A DNA stretch of 64,000 nucleotides from Pirellulales bacterium (GTDB lineage Bacteria; Planctomycetota; Planctomycetia; Pirellulales; Thermoguttaceae), in assembly GCA_016935315.1 (NCBI GenBank), contig JAFGRD010000036.1, positions 27,548 through 91,547 on the forward strand, read 5' to 3'. The translations under genes and the position numbers were made by a program. A model generated the notes under the pieces. That model was given only the letters and a program-made list of their open reading frames with translations, was not told where the DNA came from and searched no databases. Below are positions 28,931 to 38,214 of this stretch, piece after piece. The stretch's first letter is position 1; every line of letters begins with the position of its first letter.

Positions 28931-29446
28931 GTGTCGAACGCCACACAAGAAGTCTCGGTCGAAAAGGGCGGTCGAGCAGAGCGTACGGGGACGATGCAAC
29001 TGGTCAGCTTTCGGTTGGGCCAGGAGGAGTACGGGATGGAGATCACCAAGGTTCAAGAGATCATCCTGATGGGTGAAATCACCCGTGTCCCGCAGACACC
29101 CGACTACATCAAGGGGTTGATCAACTTAAGGAGCACGGTGATTCCGATTGTCGACCTGCGTTTGCGTTTCGGTCTCTTGCAGCAGGAAGTGACCGACGAG
29201 ACGCGGATCATGGTGGTGAACGTGGTGGGCAAGACGATCGGGATCATCGTGGATGCGGTCAGCGAAGTGCTGCGGGTCTCGCAGGAACAGGTCGCTCCGC
29301 CACCCCCCACCGTTGCCGGCCTGGGGCGCGAGTATCTCACCGGCCTGGTCCGACTGGAGCACCGGCTGCTGATCCTGCTGGATATCGACAAGATTCTGGG
29401 GGAGGAAGAGACTGTGGCACTGGAGGCCGCGTCGGCAAGACCCTGA
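28931..29446 (+). CDS. cheW: Chemotaxis adaptor protein CheW
   Basis: 171 aa from a GTG at 28931, chosen for AGGAG ending 7 nt upstream; a TTG-initiated longer frame from 28889 has no ribosome site. It is a single CheW domain: MQLVSFRLGQEEYGMEITKVQEII, VPQTPDYIKGLINLR and VIPIVDLRLRFG are the standard core motifs. CheW couples chemoreceptors to CheA. It is the first gene of a six-gene chemotaxis operon. Confidence 0.93.
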   Translation: MSNATQEVSVEKGGRAERTGTMQLVSFRLGQEEYGMEITKVQEIILMGEITRVPQTPDYIKGLINLRSTVIPIVDLRLRFGLLQQEVTDETRIMVVNVVGKTIGIIVDAVSEVLRVSQEQVAPPPPTVAGLGREYLTGLVRLEHRLLILLDIDKILGEEETVALEAASARP

Positions 29447-29579
29447 GCGAGCGTCAGTCCGTGGGGGCAGCAAGTGTCAGACTGCGTGAGATCTGATCAT
29501 GCACTTGTGGACAGAGGCCGCAACTGTTCGTCCGGCTCACGGCCGGCTTGAGGACATCGTCAGTACGAAGTGAACAACC

Positions 29580-30455
29580 ATGGTTTTGCCCGAATTGATA
29601 AAGCCCATATTCCCGGTGTCCAACCTGGAACAAGTGACTGACGACCAGTTGGCGCGGTTTGCCGAGCTGATCTACGAGCAAACCGGAATACGCGTCTCTC
29701 CGCAGAAGAAGACGCTGCTTTCGAATCGGGTGCGTCGCCGCCTGCGAAAGACCGGAATCGATGGGTTTGAGGCTTATTACCGCCATTTGAGACAACTGCG
29801 GCCGAACGATCCGGAGTGGGACGCGTTTCTTCAAGAGATCACCACCCACGAAACCTATCTATTTCGCGACGAGTCCCAATGGGATTGGTTCCGCAACGAT
29901 TTTTTGGCTCAATGCGCGGCCGATGCGCGGTCGGGCCGCGCAGCGCGATCGTTGCGCATCTGGTCGGCCGCGTGCAGCACCGGCGACGAGGCCGTCACGG
30001 CAGCGTGCTGCATTGCCGATGCACTGTCCAACCTACCGCAATGGAAAATCGAGATCCTGGGCACGGACATCGGCATCGGCGCTCTGGAGCAGGCGAGAAG
30101 CGCGGTTTTCGGCGAGCGGGCCATGCGGTTGGTCCCCCCGGCGTATCGTCGGCGGTTCTTCAACAAGGCCAAGGATGCCCTTGTCTGGCAGGCCAAACCG
30201 ATCCTGACCGACATGATCCATTTCCGTCAACACAATCTGATGGACCCGCTGCGGGAGAAAACGTTCGATCTCGTTTTCCTCAAAAACGTGCTGATCTACT
30301 TCGACACGGATTCGAAACGGACGGTTCTGGACAACGTTCGGGCGGCGATTCAGTGCGGAGGAGTTCTGGTGGCGGGGGCGGCAGAAGGTGTGGCTGATCT
30401 GATTCGAGACTTCCAGCGCGTGCAGCCCTGGCTGTACCGCAAACCCACGAAGTGA
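29580..30455 (+). CDS. cheR: Chemoreceptor glutamate methyltransferase CheR
   Basis: 291 aa. N-terminal four-helix region, then a SAM-dependent methyltransferase: ETYLFRD, IWSAACSTGDEA (motif I; the usual GEEPYS is GDEAVT), LGTDI, and KNVLIYFD. CheR methylates receptor glutamates for adaptation. No receptor gene and no cheB lie in this window. The ATG has only a weak ribosome site and the 133-bp gap to cheW leaves the start slightly uncertain. Confidence 0.9.
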   Translation: MVLPELIKPIFPVSNLEQVTDDQLARFAELIYEQTGIRVSPQKKTLLSNRVRRRLRKTGIDGFEAYYRHLRQLRPNDPEWDAFLQEITTHETYLFRDESQWDWFRNDFLAQCAADARSGRAARSLRIWSAACSTGDEAVTAACCIADALSNLPQWKIEILGTDIGIGALEQARSAVFGERAMRLVPPAYRRRFFNKAKDALVWQAKPILTDMIHFRQHNLMDPLREKTFDLVFLKNVLIYFDTDSKRTVLDNVRAAIQCGGVLVAGAAEGVADLIRDFQRVQPWLYRKPTK

Positions 30456-30476
30456 GGCCGCTGGCCGGAGTAAGCA

Positions 30477-33473
30477 ATGAGTGACTCGGATGCCGTCGCA
30501 CGAGATGAGTTCTTCGACAGCTTGCTGGGGGATTTCCTTGACGAGTCGGGACAGTTGCTGGACCGGCTAAACGACAACCTGCTTCAACTCGACGAGTGGG
30601 TCCGCAGCCTCGGCGAAGGGCACGAACAGCGGTGCGACGAGGCGTTGATGAACGATATGTTCCGGTCGGCGCACAGCCTCAAAGGGCTTTCGGCGATGCT
30701 CGGACTGACCGACATCAATAGCCTCACTCACAAGGTCGAGAACGTCTTCGACGCTGCACGCAAAGACGAGTTGATCATCGACGGCGACGTGGTGGAACTG
30801 GTGTTTCAGGCGGTTGACCGCCTGGTAAGCCTGGTCGACTCGCTCAAAGAGCCCGATACCGCAGCCGTCGAGTGCGAATCGGTTGTTGCGGCAATCGGGG
30901 AACTGCTCGAGTCGGCGGGCGTGGCCCGCCGGCAGACTTCCCAAGAAGACGCCGAGCGGGCCCTGCAGGCGGATTTGGCGGAGCCGTCAGGGGAACCACT
31001 GCCGGCTCAGCCGCCGGCTGAAGCGGCCGCCGCCGAGGCGGAACCACAGCCGCCCGCGGGAGAGTCGGGAGGAGAAAAGCCCTTGGATGTTGCGGAAGCG
31101 GCAGCCGAAACCGTCCTCGACTTCTTCCAGAACCTCGAAGACGAATTGGATCCGCAGTCGAAGTACCTCTCGATCTTCATCGACGAGGCGGAACTCTCCC
31201 TGGACCAACTGACGGAAACGCTCTTGGCTTTGGAGGAGGGAGGCACCCCGGAGACGGTGGAGCGACTGCTGATTGTGTCTCACCGGATCAAGGGTTCGGC
31301 CGCCTCGATCGGATTGAACCGCCCGGCCAAGCTGGCACACCTGATGGAAGATCTGCTGCAGAACCTGGCCGACACGCGGCGTGCCCTGTCGCCCGACGTC
31401 ACCGACGCGATGCTGAACTGCTCGGACGCTCTGCGGCAGTATGTGGAGGGGCTGAAGCGAGGTGCACCGCAATCGGATCACTTCAACCGTCTGGCTCACG
31501 AATTGCTGGCGGCCCAAGTAGCCGAGGCGCCTTGGCAGCCAGAGAAGCAGTCTGAGGCTGAGGCAGGCGACGTGGTCGCTCCGGAGCCAAAGCCCTCGCC
31601 CGCGCTGGAAGGCATTCCGGCGCCGCTTCGCGAGACCGTGGAGGCGGCCGCCACCGACGCCGAGGCAACGCTCGTCGGCAAGGTTGCATTCGCGCCGAAG
31701 CTGCCGTTGGTGGGCCTGAAGGCCCGCTTGCTCTACGAGAAGCTCTCGAACCTGGGCGATGTCTGCTACTTTGATCCACCGTCGGAGGGCCTCGAGGACA
31801 TCGAAAAGCTCGACGTGCTCGCATTTGGTGTCACCACGAACAGATCGCGCGAGATGGTGCAGGGTTGCCTGCGCGTGGCTGGAGTGCGGCAGACGGTTGT
31901 GGAGCCGCTGATCGAGCGCGAGCCGTCGCCGATCGGCACGGCCGAAACCGCACCTCGCCGGCCGGAGCCCGCCATGCCTGCTGCCCTCGCCGCAGCCCCC
32001 CCGACGCCGGGCATGGCCCAAATCGCTTCCAAGACCAAAGCTCGGCCGGCCGAAGCGGGGTCCAAGCCCACCGAGACCTTGCGCGTGGACATTGACCGCT
32101 TGGACCAGTTGATGAATCTTGCCGGTCAACTGGTGATCAACAAGGCCCGCTTCGTCCAGATTGGCGAATCGCTCAAAGGAGTCTTGACCAGCAAACGGTC
32201 TTCGCGCGTGCTCCACAACGCATTTGCCACGTTGGAGAAGATGGCCCAAGGCGGAACAAGTTCCAACCTGGATAACGATTGGCGCGCAGAGTTGGAGCAC
32301 AGCCGCGCTCAGGCACGCCGCATCCAGAACGACTTGGAGGCCGTCCGCCGCGACGTGGAAATGCTCACGGACGTCCGCAATTCGGTCAACGACTTGTTTG
32401 AAACGATCCACCAACTCGATCGGGTCAGCGACGGGATCCAGCAGAGCGTGATGGACACTCGCATGGTACCGATCGGTCCGCTGTTTGCGCGCTTCAAGCG
32501 CGTGGTTCGCGACATCACGCGCGCCAACGGCAAGCTCATCAAGCTGGTGATCCGCGGTGAGAAGACCGAGTTGGACAAGCGGATGATCGACGAGTTGGGG
32601 GACCCGCTGATCCACATGGTCCGCAACTCGGCCGATCACGGAATCGAGATGCCCGACGTCCGCGAAGCGGCGGGGAAGCCACGCCAAGGAACGGTCACGC
32701 TCGACGCCTTTCACCGCGGCAACAGCATCATTATCCAAGTGACGGACGATGGCAAAGGTCTTGACCCGCATCAAATCCGCCGCAAGGCCTTGGAGAAGGG
32801 GCTGGTCAGCGAAGCCGACGTCGAAAAAATGACGCCGCACCAGATCTATCAGTTGATCTGGGAACCCGGGCTGAGCACGGCGGAGAAGGTCACTGAGGTC
32901 TCCGGCCGGGGAATGGGCATGGACATCGTCAAGTCGAAGATCGAAGACCTCAACGGGGTTGTCGACCTCGACAGCGAGCCCGGGCAAGGGACGACGCTGA
33001 CGATCAAGCTCCCGTTGACTCTGGCCATCCTCCCGAGCCTGATGGTCGAAATCGAGGGCGACGTCTTTGCCATGCCCCTGGAATCGGTCGTCGAGATCGT
33101 CAGCGTCGGCCGGCAGGACCTGCACTCCGTCCATCAACAGTGGACGGCTCGCGTGCGTGGCCGGGTGGTCTCGTTGGTCCATCTCGGCGACGTCTTCACA
33201 TGGAGCCGAGCACACTCCGACACAGCAAGTTCTGACGCGGACGAAACCACCTTGGTAATCGTGGCGGAAGGAAGTCGCGAAGTCGGCCTCGCCGTCGACC
33301 GGGTGCTCGGAGAAGAAGACATCGTCATCAAGTCGATGGCGGAGAATTACCAAAACGTTGCGGGAATCGCCGGGGCCAGCATCCTCGGCAACGGCCGCGT
33401 CTCGCTGATCCTGGACCTGGTCGCCGTGATCGACATGGCGTCCAACCGGAATGCCACTGCAGGCGTCTCGTAG
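30477..33473 (+). CDS. cheA: Chemotaxis histidine kinase CheA with two HPt domains
   Basis: 998 aa, larger than the typical ~650. Two HPt domains are visible: phospho-acceptor His66 (AHSLKG) and His269 (SHRIKG), joined by an Ala/Pro/Glu-rich linker (about 150-205). A poorly conserved region (about 395-470) may be a P2-like domain. Then come a P3 dimerisation helix pair (LNLAGQLVINKARF onward), P4 ATPase with N box HMVRNSADHGIE (about 716), G1 VTDDGKGLD (about 755) and G2 GRGMGMDIV (about 810), and a P5 CheW-like C-terminus. GGAG precedes the ATG. It phosphorylates CheY and is the core of the operon. Confidence 0.95.
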   Translation: MSDSDAVARDEFFDSLLGDFLDESGQLLDRLNDNLLQLDEWVRSLGEGHEQRCDEALMNDMFRSAHSLKGLSAMLGLTDINSLTHKVENVFDAARKDELIIDGDVVELVFQAVDRLVSLVDSLKEPDTAAVECESVVAAIGELLESAGVARRQTSQEDAERALQADLAEPSGEPLPAQPPAEAAAAEAEPQPPAGESGGEKPLDVAEAAAETVLDFFQNLEDELDPQSKYLSIFIDEAELSLDQLTETLLALEEGGTPETVERLLIVSHRIKGSAASIGLNRPAKLAHLMEDLLQNLADTRRALSPDVTDAMLNCSDALRQYVEGLKRGAPQSDHFNRLAHELLAAQVAEAPWQPEKQSEAEAGDVVAPEPKPSPALEGIPAPLRETVEAAATDAEATLVGKVAFAPKLPLVGLKARLLYEKLSNLGDVCYFDPPSEGLEDIEKLDVLAFGVTTNRSREMVQGCLRVAGVRQTVVEPLIEREPSPIGTAETAPRRPEPAMPAALAAAPPTPGMAQIASKTKARPAEAGSKPTETLRVDIDRLDQLMNLAGQLVINKARFVQIGESLKGVLTSKRSSRVLHNAFATLEKMAQGGTSSNLDNDWRAELEHSRAQARRIQNDLEAVRRDVEMLTDVRNSVNDLFETIHQLDRVSDGIQQSVMDTRMVPIGPLFARFKRVVRDITRANGKLIKLVIRGEKTELDKRMIDELGDPLIHMVRNSADHGIEMPDVREAAGKPRQGTVTLDAFHRGNSIIIQVTDDGKGLDPHQIRRKALEKGLVSEADVEKMTPHQIYQLIWEPGLSTAEKVTEVSGRGMGMDIVKSKIEDLNGVVDLDSEPGQGTTLTIKLPLTLAILPSLMVEIEGDVFAMPLESVVEIVSVGRQDLHSVHQQWTARVRGRVVSLVHLGDVFTWSRAHSDTASSDADETTLVIVAEGSREVGLAVDRVLGEEDIVIKSMAENYQNVAGIAGASILGNGRVSLILDLVAVIDMASNRNATAGVS

Positions 33474-33484
33474 GAGTCACTGTC

Positions 33485-34102
33485 ATGACTGATGTTCGTT
33501 GTCCCGAAAACACAGAGTTGGAAGTACTGCACCAGCTCTTTGCCTCTGCGACCCACGACGCCTCTGCGGCCATGTGCCGTTGGACCGACGGGTTGATCAC
33601 CCTGACGCTGGACGAAGTCCGCGAGATAGAACTGGAGCACGTCTGCACCGAGTTGAATCTGGGCGATGAGCTGCTGACCATGGTCGTGCTCAGTCTCGAA
33701 GGCGACATCGGAGGAGAGATGATCCTCACCTTCGACGACCGGAACGGCCGGCAACTCGTGGCCTCCCTGCTGCGACGCCCCCTCGTCGAAGAGCCGGAGT
33801 GGACCGAGTTGGAGAAATCGGCCCTGACCGAAACCGGCAACATCCTCGGTTGCGCCTACATGAACGCGCTGACGCGCCTAATCGACCACGAGTTGATTCC
33901 GTCGGCCCCCTACTTCATCCAGGACTACGGCGCCAGCGTGTTGCAGCAAGCCCTGATGGCGCAGGCGATGAACTTCGACAAAGTGTTGATCTGCCGCACG
34001 GCATTCCACCGCGAGGGAGAGGAACTCAACTGGCGGGTCCTGTTTGTTCCCACGGAAGCCATGCGGAAAGCCATGGAAGCTGCCCTCCACTCCGCCCCGT
34101 AA
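33485..34102 (+). CDS. cheC: CheC-family CheY-P phosphatase
   Basis: 205 aa. The second half carries the CheC phosphatase signature with Glu116 and Asn119 (LTETGNILG) and Pro about 22 residues on. The first copy of the motif expected near residues 12-30 is not conserved (LFASATHDASAAM), so only one active site is likely. AGGAG precedes the ATG by 8 nt. It is 11 bp after cheA and precedes cheD, its usual partner: CheD binding stimulates CheC in Bacillus. Confidence 0.82.
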   Translation: MTDVRCPENTELEVLHQLFASATHDASAAMCRWTDGLITLTLDEVREIELEHVCTELNLGDELLTMVVLSLEGDIGGEMILTFDDRNGRQLVASLLRRPLVEEPEWTELEKSALTETGNILGCAYMNALTRLIDHELIPSAPYFIQDYGASVLQQALMAQAMNFDKVLICRTAFHREGEELNWRVLFVPTEAMRKAMEAALHSAP

Positions 34103-34148
34103 GATCGAAGTATCCACCCGAAAAGGGCCAGACACGGAAATTTGAAAA

Positions 34149-34640
34149 ATGGCGTCCTGCACGGCATGCGAAACGACCGGAAACGTCAACGTCTGCATGG
34201 GGCAGATTGCCATGGCGAAGGGGCCCGCAAGCCTCAGCGCCGTGCTCGGCTCCTGCCTCGGCGTAACCCTCCACCACTCCAGAACCAAGTGGGGTATCCT
34301 GGCTCACGTGGTCTTGCCCAAAGCGACCGGCGAAGCACTGCTGCCCGGCAAGTTCGCCGATATCGCGATTCCTCACATGCTCGAGTTGCTCAAAGAGCGG
34401 GGAGCCCCGCCGAGCAGCCTGGTTGCCAAGATCGTCGGCGGCGCCTGCATGTTCGGGGCGGGAGGGCCAATCCAAATCGGCGAAAACAACATCCGGATAG
34501 CCAAACAGATCCTGGCAGACACCGGGGTACGGATTGCCGCGGAAGACCTCAGGGGAAACAGCGGACGACGTATCTCCTTCGACTGCGGCACCGGCCTGAT
34601 CACCGTGGAAACCATCGGAAAAACACCACGGACCCTGTAA
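34149..34640 (+). CDS. cheD: Chemoreceptor glutamine deamidase CheD
   Basis: 163 aa. The catalytic Cys36 (LGSCLGV) and His53 (GILAHVVLP) and the core VAKIVGGACMFG are intact. CheD deamidates receptor glutamines and also regulates CheC. The ribosome site is weak; an in-frame ATG at residue 17 (MGQIAMAKGP) is near where many CheD proteins begin. It lies between cheC and a second cheY. Confidence 0.92.
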   Translation: MASCTACETTGNVNVCMGQIAMAKGPASLSAVLGSCLGVTLHHSRTKWGILAHVVLPKATGEALLPGKFADIAIPHMLELLKERGAPPSSLVAKIVGGACMFGAGGPIQIGENNIRIAKQILADTGVRIAAEDLRGNSGRRISFDCGTGLITVETIGKTPRTL

Positions 34641-34695
34641 CGTCACCGGCTTGGCACGTGGGCCTACCGCCCAGGCAGAAGGGCCACCGACCACC

Positions 34696-35085
34696 ATGGC
34701 AAAGACCCTGCTCATAGTTGACGACGCCCTGATCATTCGGGAGCTTATCAAGGATGCGGCAACCGACGCCGGTTGGACGATCGTGGGAGAAGCCGGCAAC
34801 GGCCAGGAAGCCATCGATCGCTACCGCGAACTGCATCCCTTGGCAGCGACACTCGATCTTGTGATGCCCGAATACGACGGACTGCACGCCCTGCGCGGCA
34901 TCCTCGCCTACGACACCCAGGCGAAGATCGTGGTCGTCAGTGCGCTCGATCAGAAAGCGGTGTTGAAGGATGCCTTCAAGCTCGGGGCCGCCGATTTCCT
35001 TGTCAAACCGTTCGACCAGCGCGTGCTGGTCGATACGCTCGAACAACTCGTCGCCGCCGAAGCAGAAATCGGCGGCCAGAGCTGA
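34696..35085 (+). CDS. CheY-type response regulator, second copy
   Basis: 129 aa from the ATG at 34696. A single receiver domain with Asp9-Asp10, phosphoacceptor Asp54 (LDLVMPEYDG), Ser in VVSALD and Lys in VKPF. It closes the chemotaxis operon. Its sequence is closer to CheY-like regulators of Bacillus type than to the divergent copy at 28090-28452, which would give the kinase two receivers, one possibly a phosphate sink. Confidence 0.9.
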   Translation: MAKTLLIVDDALIIRELIKDAATDAGWTIVGEAGNGQEAIDRYRELHPLAATLDLVMPEYDGLHALRGILAYDTQAKIVVVSALDQKAVLKDAFKLGAADFLVKPFDQRVLVDTLEQLVAAEAEIGGQS

Positions 35086-35091
35086 CGAGTC

Positions 35092-35394
35092 CTAAGCCAG
35101 CAGGGCGTCCAATTCTTGACGGACCTGCCGTTCGATACTGCCCTTGAACATCATCGCCGCCAGCGGCACTTCGGCCGCCAACCTGACGTGCGACGCCCCC
35201 GCCTCCAGCGTGCCGGCGATCTTCATTCCCACCACCTTGAAGCCGAAGGACAGGGCGCTGTCGCTCCACTGCTCCTGCAGATCGCTCACCTGATCGCCGT
35301 AGGCGCCCTTGGCCATGGTAAACTTGTCCTTCAGGCGACGGACGGCTTCCTCCTGACCGAGAGCGTGTGAGGTTTCCACGGTAATGCGAGGCAT
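35092..35394 (-). CDS. Polyhydroxyalkanoic acid system-like small protein
   Basis: 100 aa. The sequence (PRITVETSHALGQEEAVRRL, FGFKVVGMKIAGTLEAG) matches the pattern of the PHA-system family, small proteins often encoded with polyhydroxyalkanoate granule genes. No PHA synthase is nearby, and in planctomycetes the family also occurs alone. No signal or membrane segment. It converges on the second cheY with a 6-bp gap. Confidence 0.7.
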   Translation of the reverse strand: MPRITVETSHALGQEEAVRRLKDKFTMAKGAYGDQVSDLQEQWSDSALSFGFKVVGMKIAGTLEAGASHVRLAAEVPLAAMMFKGSIERQVRQELDALLA

Positions 35395-35425
35395 GGCGGC
35401 ACCTTTCTCGTCCGTCGAGTTGCGA

Positions 35426-36271
35426 TTACGATCCGATCTTGGCCTTCAACTCTTCGAGCAGCCGGATTCCCGCCCCGATCTCCTCTTTCTGCCGTTGCGG
35501 GTCCTGAGGAATCTCCCGCTCGATCGTCAGCGGTCCGTCGTATCCGATCTCATCCAGCGTGCGCAAAAAGGCCTCCATGCCGACCTGGCCTTCGCCCAGC
35601 GGCACTTCGGCACCCCACTCTTCGCCCGGCTTGGCCGCCCACGTCGCGTCTTTGCAGTGCACGCTCCGCACGTAGCGGCCCACCTGCTTCAGGGCCTCGA
35701 TCGGATCGCCCGACCCGTATAGAATCATGTTGGCCGGGTCGAAATTCACAAACAGGTTGTCGCGCTGCACGTCCGAAAGAAACTGCAGCAGCCCTTCGGC
35801 CGTCTCCTGGCCCGTTTCCAGATGAAACCCCTGCCCGTTGCCTTTGCAATGGTCGCAGACGTCGCGGGTCACCGAGACCACCTCGCCGTACATCGGGTCC
35901 GAGGTGTCGTGGGGGAGGAAGCCCAAGTGAAGTCCCACCGCGTCGACGCCCAAGATATGGGCAAAGTCGGCGATTTCCGTCATCTCCCGGGTCCGTTCGG
36001 CCCGCGTCTCGGGCGGAACCAGCCCCACCGTCCGCTGGCAGGTCGCGATATCGGCGTAACTCTCGCCCTCGAACCCGCCGAAGACCACCGTGATCCTGAT
36101 TCCCAGTTCCTTGAGTCGGGCGAGGAACTGTTCCGCCTTGTCGTGCGTGCGGGTTTCCATCTTGGGGGCATGAAGTTGAATCGTGGAAACGCCCAGCTCG
36201 TGCGCGATTTCCAACTGGACGCCCAGACCGGCATCAATGCTGGCAAACACCCCTAGCGGCCACTTTTTCAC
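35426..36271 (-). CDS. Sugar phosphate isomerase/epimerase (xylose isomerase-like TIM barrel)
   Basis: 281 aa from a GTG at 36271, chosen because AGGAGG lies 5 nt upstream. TIM-barrel features: GVSTIQLHAP, GVDAVGLHLGFLPHD, GQGFHLETGQETAEGLL, NLFVNFDPANMILYG and VRSVHCKDA, with Glu, Asp, His and Glu metal-ligand candidates in order. The family converts sugar or inositol intermediates. It lies 135 bp downstream of a Tat Gfo/Idh/MocA gene on the same strand, a common pairing that suggests cyclitol or sugar catabolism. No Tat or Sec signal. Confidence 0.85.
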   Translation of the reverse strand: MKKWPLGVFASIDAGLGVQLEIAHELGVSTIQLHAPKMETRTHDKAEQFLARLKELGIRITVVFGGFEGESYADIATCQRTVGLVPPETRAERTREMTEIADFAHILGVDAVGLHLGFLPHDTSDPMYGEVVSVTRDVCDHCKGNGQGFHLETGQETAEGLLQFLSDVQRDNLFVNFDPANMILYGSGDPIEALKQVGRYVRSVHCKDATWAAKPGEEWGAEVPLGEGQVGMEAFLRTLDEIGYDGPLTIEREIPQDPQRQKEEIGAGIRLLEELKAKIGS

Positions 36272-36405
36272 GGCTTCCTCCTTCCCATTTGGACAGAGTC
36301 GCACAGGTATCGATCCCAGAAACATACCCCCTTGGTCCACGGGGAACAAGGGGGTATGCGGCGTTGTGCGCCTCGGCCCCATGCACAACCCTTCTCCGGC
36401 TCCGC

Positions 36406-38148
36406 CTAGGTCCCGAGATCCGCTTCGGGCGTGGCGTCGTCATCGGGGTCGAACCATTCCTTCTTGAACTCGACTCGCATGCCCCGGCGGGCCGCGATGT
36501 TCGTGGTCAGCGCGATCACCGCGTCGGCCATGGCGACCTTGGGATAGCATTTCGGCTGGAGGTCCGGGTCTTCGTTCTGCGGGTTATTCCGGATGCACCA
36601 GGCCCAATGCTCCTCCTCCTCGGTATAACCGCGACTGACGTCCAGCGTGGCCATCTTACCCACCGCGGCCGGCTCTTCGCCGCTGGCCTGGGTGTCCATC
36701 GTCGGACCGTCACCGTCCTTGTCCTGGGTGACGTTGATCTTGCTGCTGGCCGAACCCGTGGCAAAGAGCATCGCCTCCTGCTCGCGCTCGAGAATCAACG
36801 TCCCGTTCGTGCCGAACACCATCTCGCCGTACCCGCCGAACCCGTTGCCGTTGATCGACGAATACTGCACGCCGATCTTCTTCCGGCTGTCGACCGGGCT
36901 GGCAGGATCGTAGCCGGGGGCGGGAAACTCGTAGATGCAGTAGACGTGGTCGTTCACGTCGCGGTCCTGGGGGAAGAGGGGGCGGTTGGCCGCTGCCGCC
37001 ACGTTCAAGGGATACTGCTTCACTCCGTCGTGCACGGCCGAGATGAAGATGCTGGCCGCGTCGAGTTGGTGGCTGCCCAGTTCCGCCATCAGGCCGCCGC
37101 CCGTGCGATCCCAGAGCCGCCAGCGGATCAGTTCCTCGGCGGCCGGACGGTCGTAGATGACCTTGCCGTCGGCATCCTTGTACTTCTTTGCTTCATAGCC
37201 ATACCCTTCCACTTTGCCGTCGAGCAACTCGTCGGCGATCTGGGCCTTCTTCTGGGCGACCTTTGCCTGCCACTCCTCGATTTCCTTGGTGGTCGTGACG
37301 CTCTCAAGCTTCCTCTTCCAGCTCACTAGCTCCTTCTGCAGTCTGGCGGCCTGGCTGTCGTCCGGCTTGAGCTTCTCGGGCATCGGCTGTTGCCAGCTAT
37401 CGGTGCCCGGCAGGTTGCCGCGGTGCCACTGGGCCCGAACAAAATGCAGCTCTCCCAGCAGGCCCCGGCGAATCTGATCCACTGCGTTGTCGTAGAGGAT
37501 GTTGTAGTGGCGCTGGTGACCGGTGGCCAGGTGACGGTGCGTCTGCTTGGCCACCCGGGCCATCTGCTTGCACTGGGCCACGCTGTGGGCCATCAGCTTT
37601 TCGGTCAGCACGTGCAGGCCGGCCTCCATGGCGGCGATAGCCGCCGGGCAGTGCAGGTGCAGGGGCAAGGCGATGATCACCGCCTCGATCCCGTCGGCCT
37701 TCGCGTTGGCGATCAGTTCCTCGTACGGCCCGTAGACCTTAACCTGCTTGCGGGCTTCGTTCTCCGTCGCCCAACCGTATTTCTTCAGCAACCCGCATCG
37801 CACCTTCTGGGCGGCCGGGCTGTAGCAGTCGCCGTGGAACGCGCGGTACTGGTTGTACGGTCGGATATCGGCGATCGACTTCACCTCGATGAACTCGGGG
37901 TTGATGGCCCCGATCAGCACGCTGCCCTCGTCGCCGGTGCCGATCACGCCCACCCGCACCGGGTCGGCAATGGCCCCCTTGTAGCCGAAGTAGAAGGCAC
38001 CCAGCCCACCGCCGGAGACCACGCCGGCCATGATGCCTTTCTTGAGAAAATCGCGTCGGCTCTCCCCGTGCTTGTCCTTCACGTCGCTGCCGATGGCGGC
38101 GCAGAAGTTCTCCTTGCCGACGGCCTTTTCTTCAGGAGTTAGATTCAT
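36406..38148 (-). CDS. Tat-exported Gfo/Idh/MocA oxidoreductase with charged-helix insert
   Basis: 580 aa, longer than the ~430 of paralogs at 15-18 kb. Twin-arginine signal SRRDFLKKGIMAGVVSGGGL (about 30-49), Rossmann motif VGVIGTGDEG, and LTEKLMAHS, where EKP is EKL. Residues about 250-310 are an insert rich in Lys, Glu and Gln, predicted helical (KPDDSQAARLQKELVSWKRK). GGLMAELGSHQLDAASIF is the conserved second-domain motif. Predicted periplasmic NAD(P) enzyme of unknown substrate. It is flanked by a DoxX gene upstream and a sugar isomerase downstream on the same strand. Confidence 0.85.
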   Translation of the reverse strand: MNLTPEEKAVGKENFCAAIGSDVKDKHGESRRDFLKKGIMAGVVSGGGLGAFYFGYKGAIADPVRVGVIGTGDEGSVLIGAINPEFIEVKSIADIRPYNQYRAFHGDCYSPAAQKVRCGLLKKYGWATENEARKQVKVYGPYEELIANAKADGIEAVIIALPLHLHCPAAIAAMEAGLHVLTEKLMAHSVAQCKQMARVAKQTHRHLATGHQRHYNILYDNAVDQIRRGLLGELHFVRAQWHRGNLPGTDSWQQPMPEKLKPDDSQAARLQKELVSWKRKLESVTTTKEIEEWQAKVAQKKAQIADELLDGKVEGYGYEAKKYKDADGKVIYDRPAAEELIRWRLWDRTGGGLMAELGSHQLDAASIFISAVHDGVKQYPLNVAAAANRPLFPQDRDVNDHVYCIYEFPAPGYDPASPVDSRKKIGVQYSSINGNGFGGYGEMVFGTNGTLILEREQEAMLFATGSASSKINVTQDKDGDGPTMDTQASGEEPAAVGKMATLDVSRGYTEEEEHWAWCIRNNPQNEDPDLQPKCYPKVAMADAVIALTTNIAARRGMRVEFKKEWFDPDDDATPEADLGT

Positions 38149-38214
38149 GCTTTCCCTCTCAGGTTATTTGATCGGTTTGTTTTCGTATGTGCTCGGCGCG
38201 ATGGCCGGAAACGT

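Noticed and set aside
30987..33353. 788-codon minus-strand open frame
   Set aside because: Antisense shadow of cheA.
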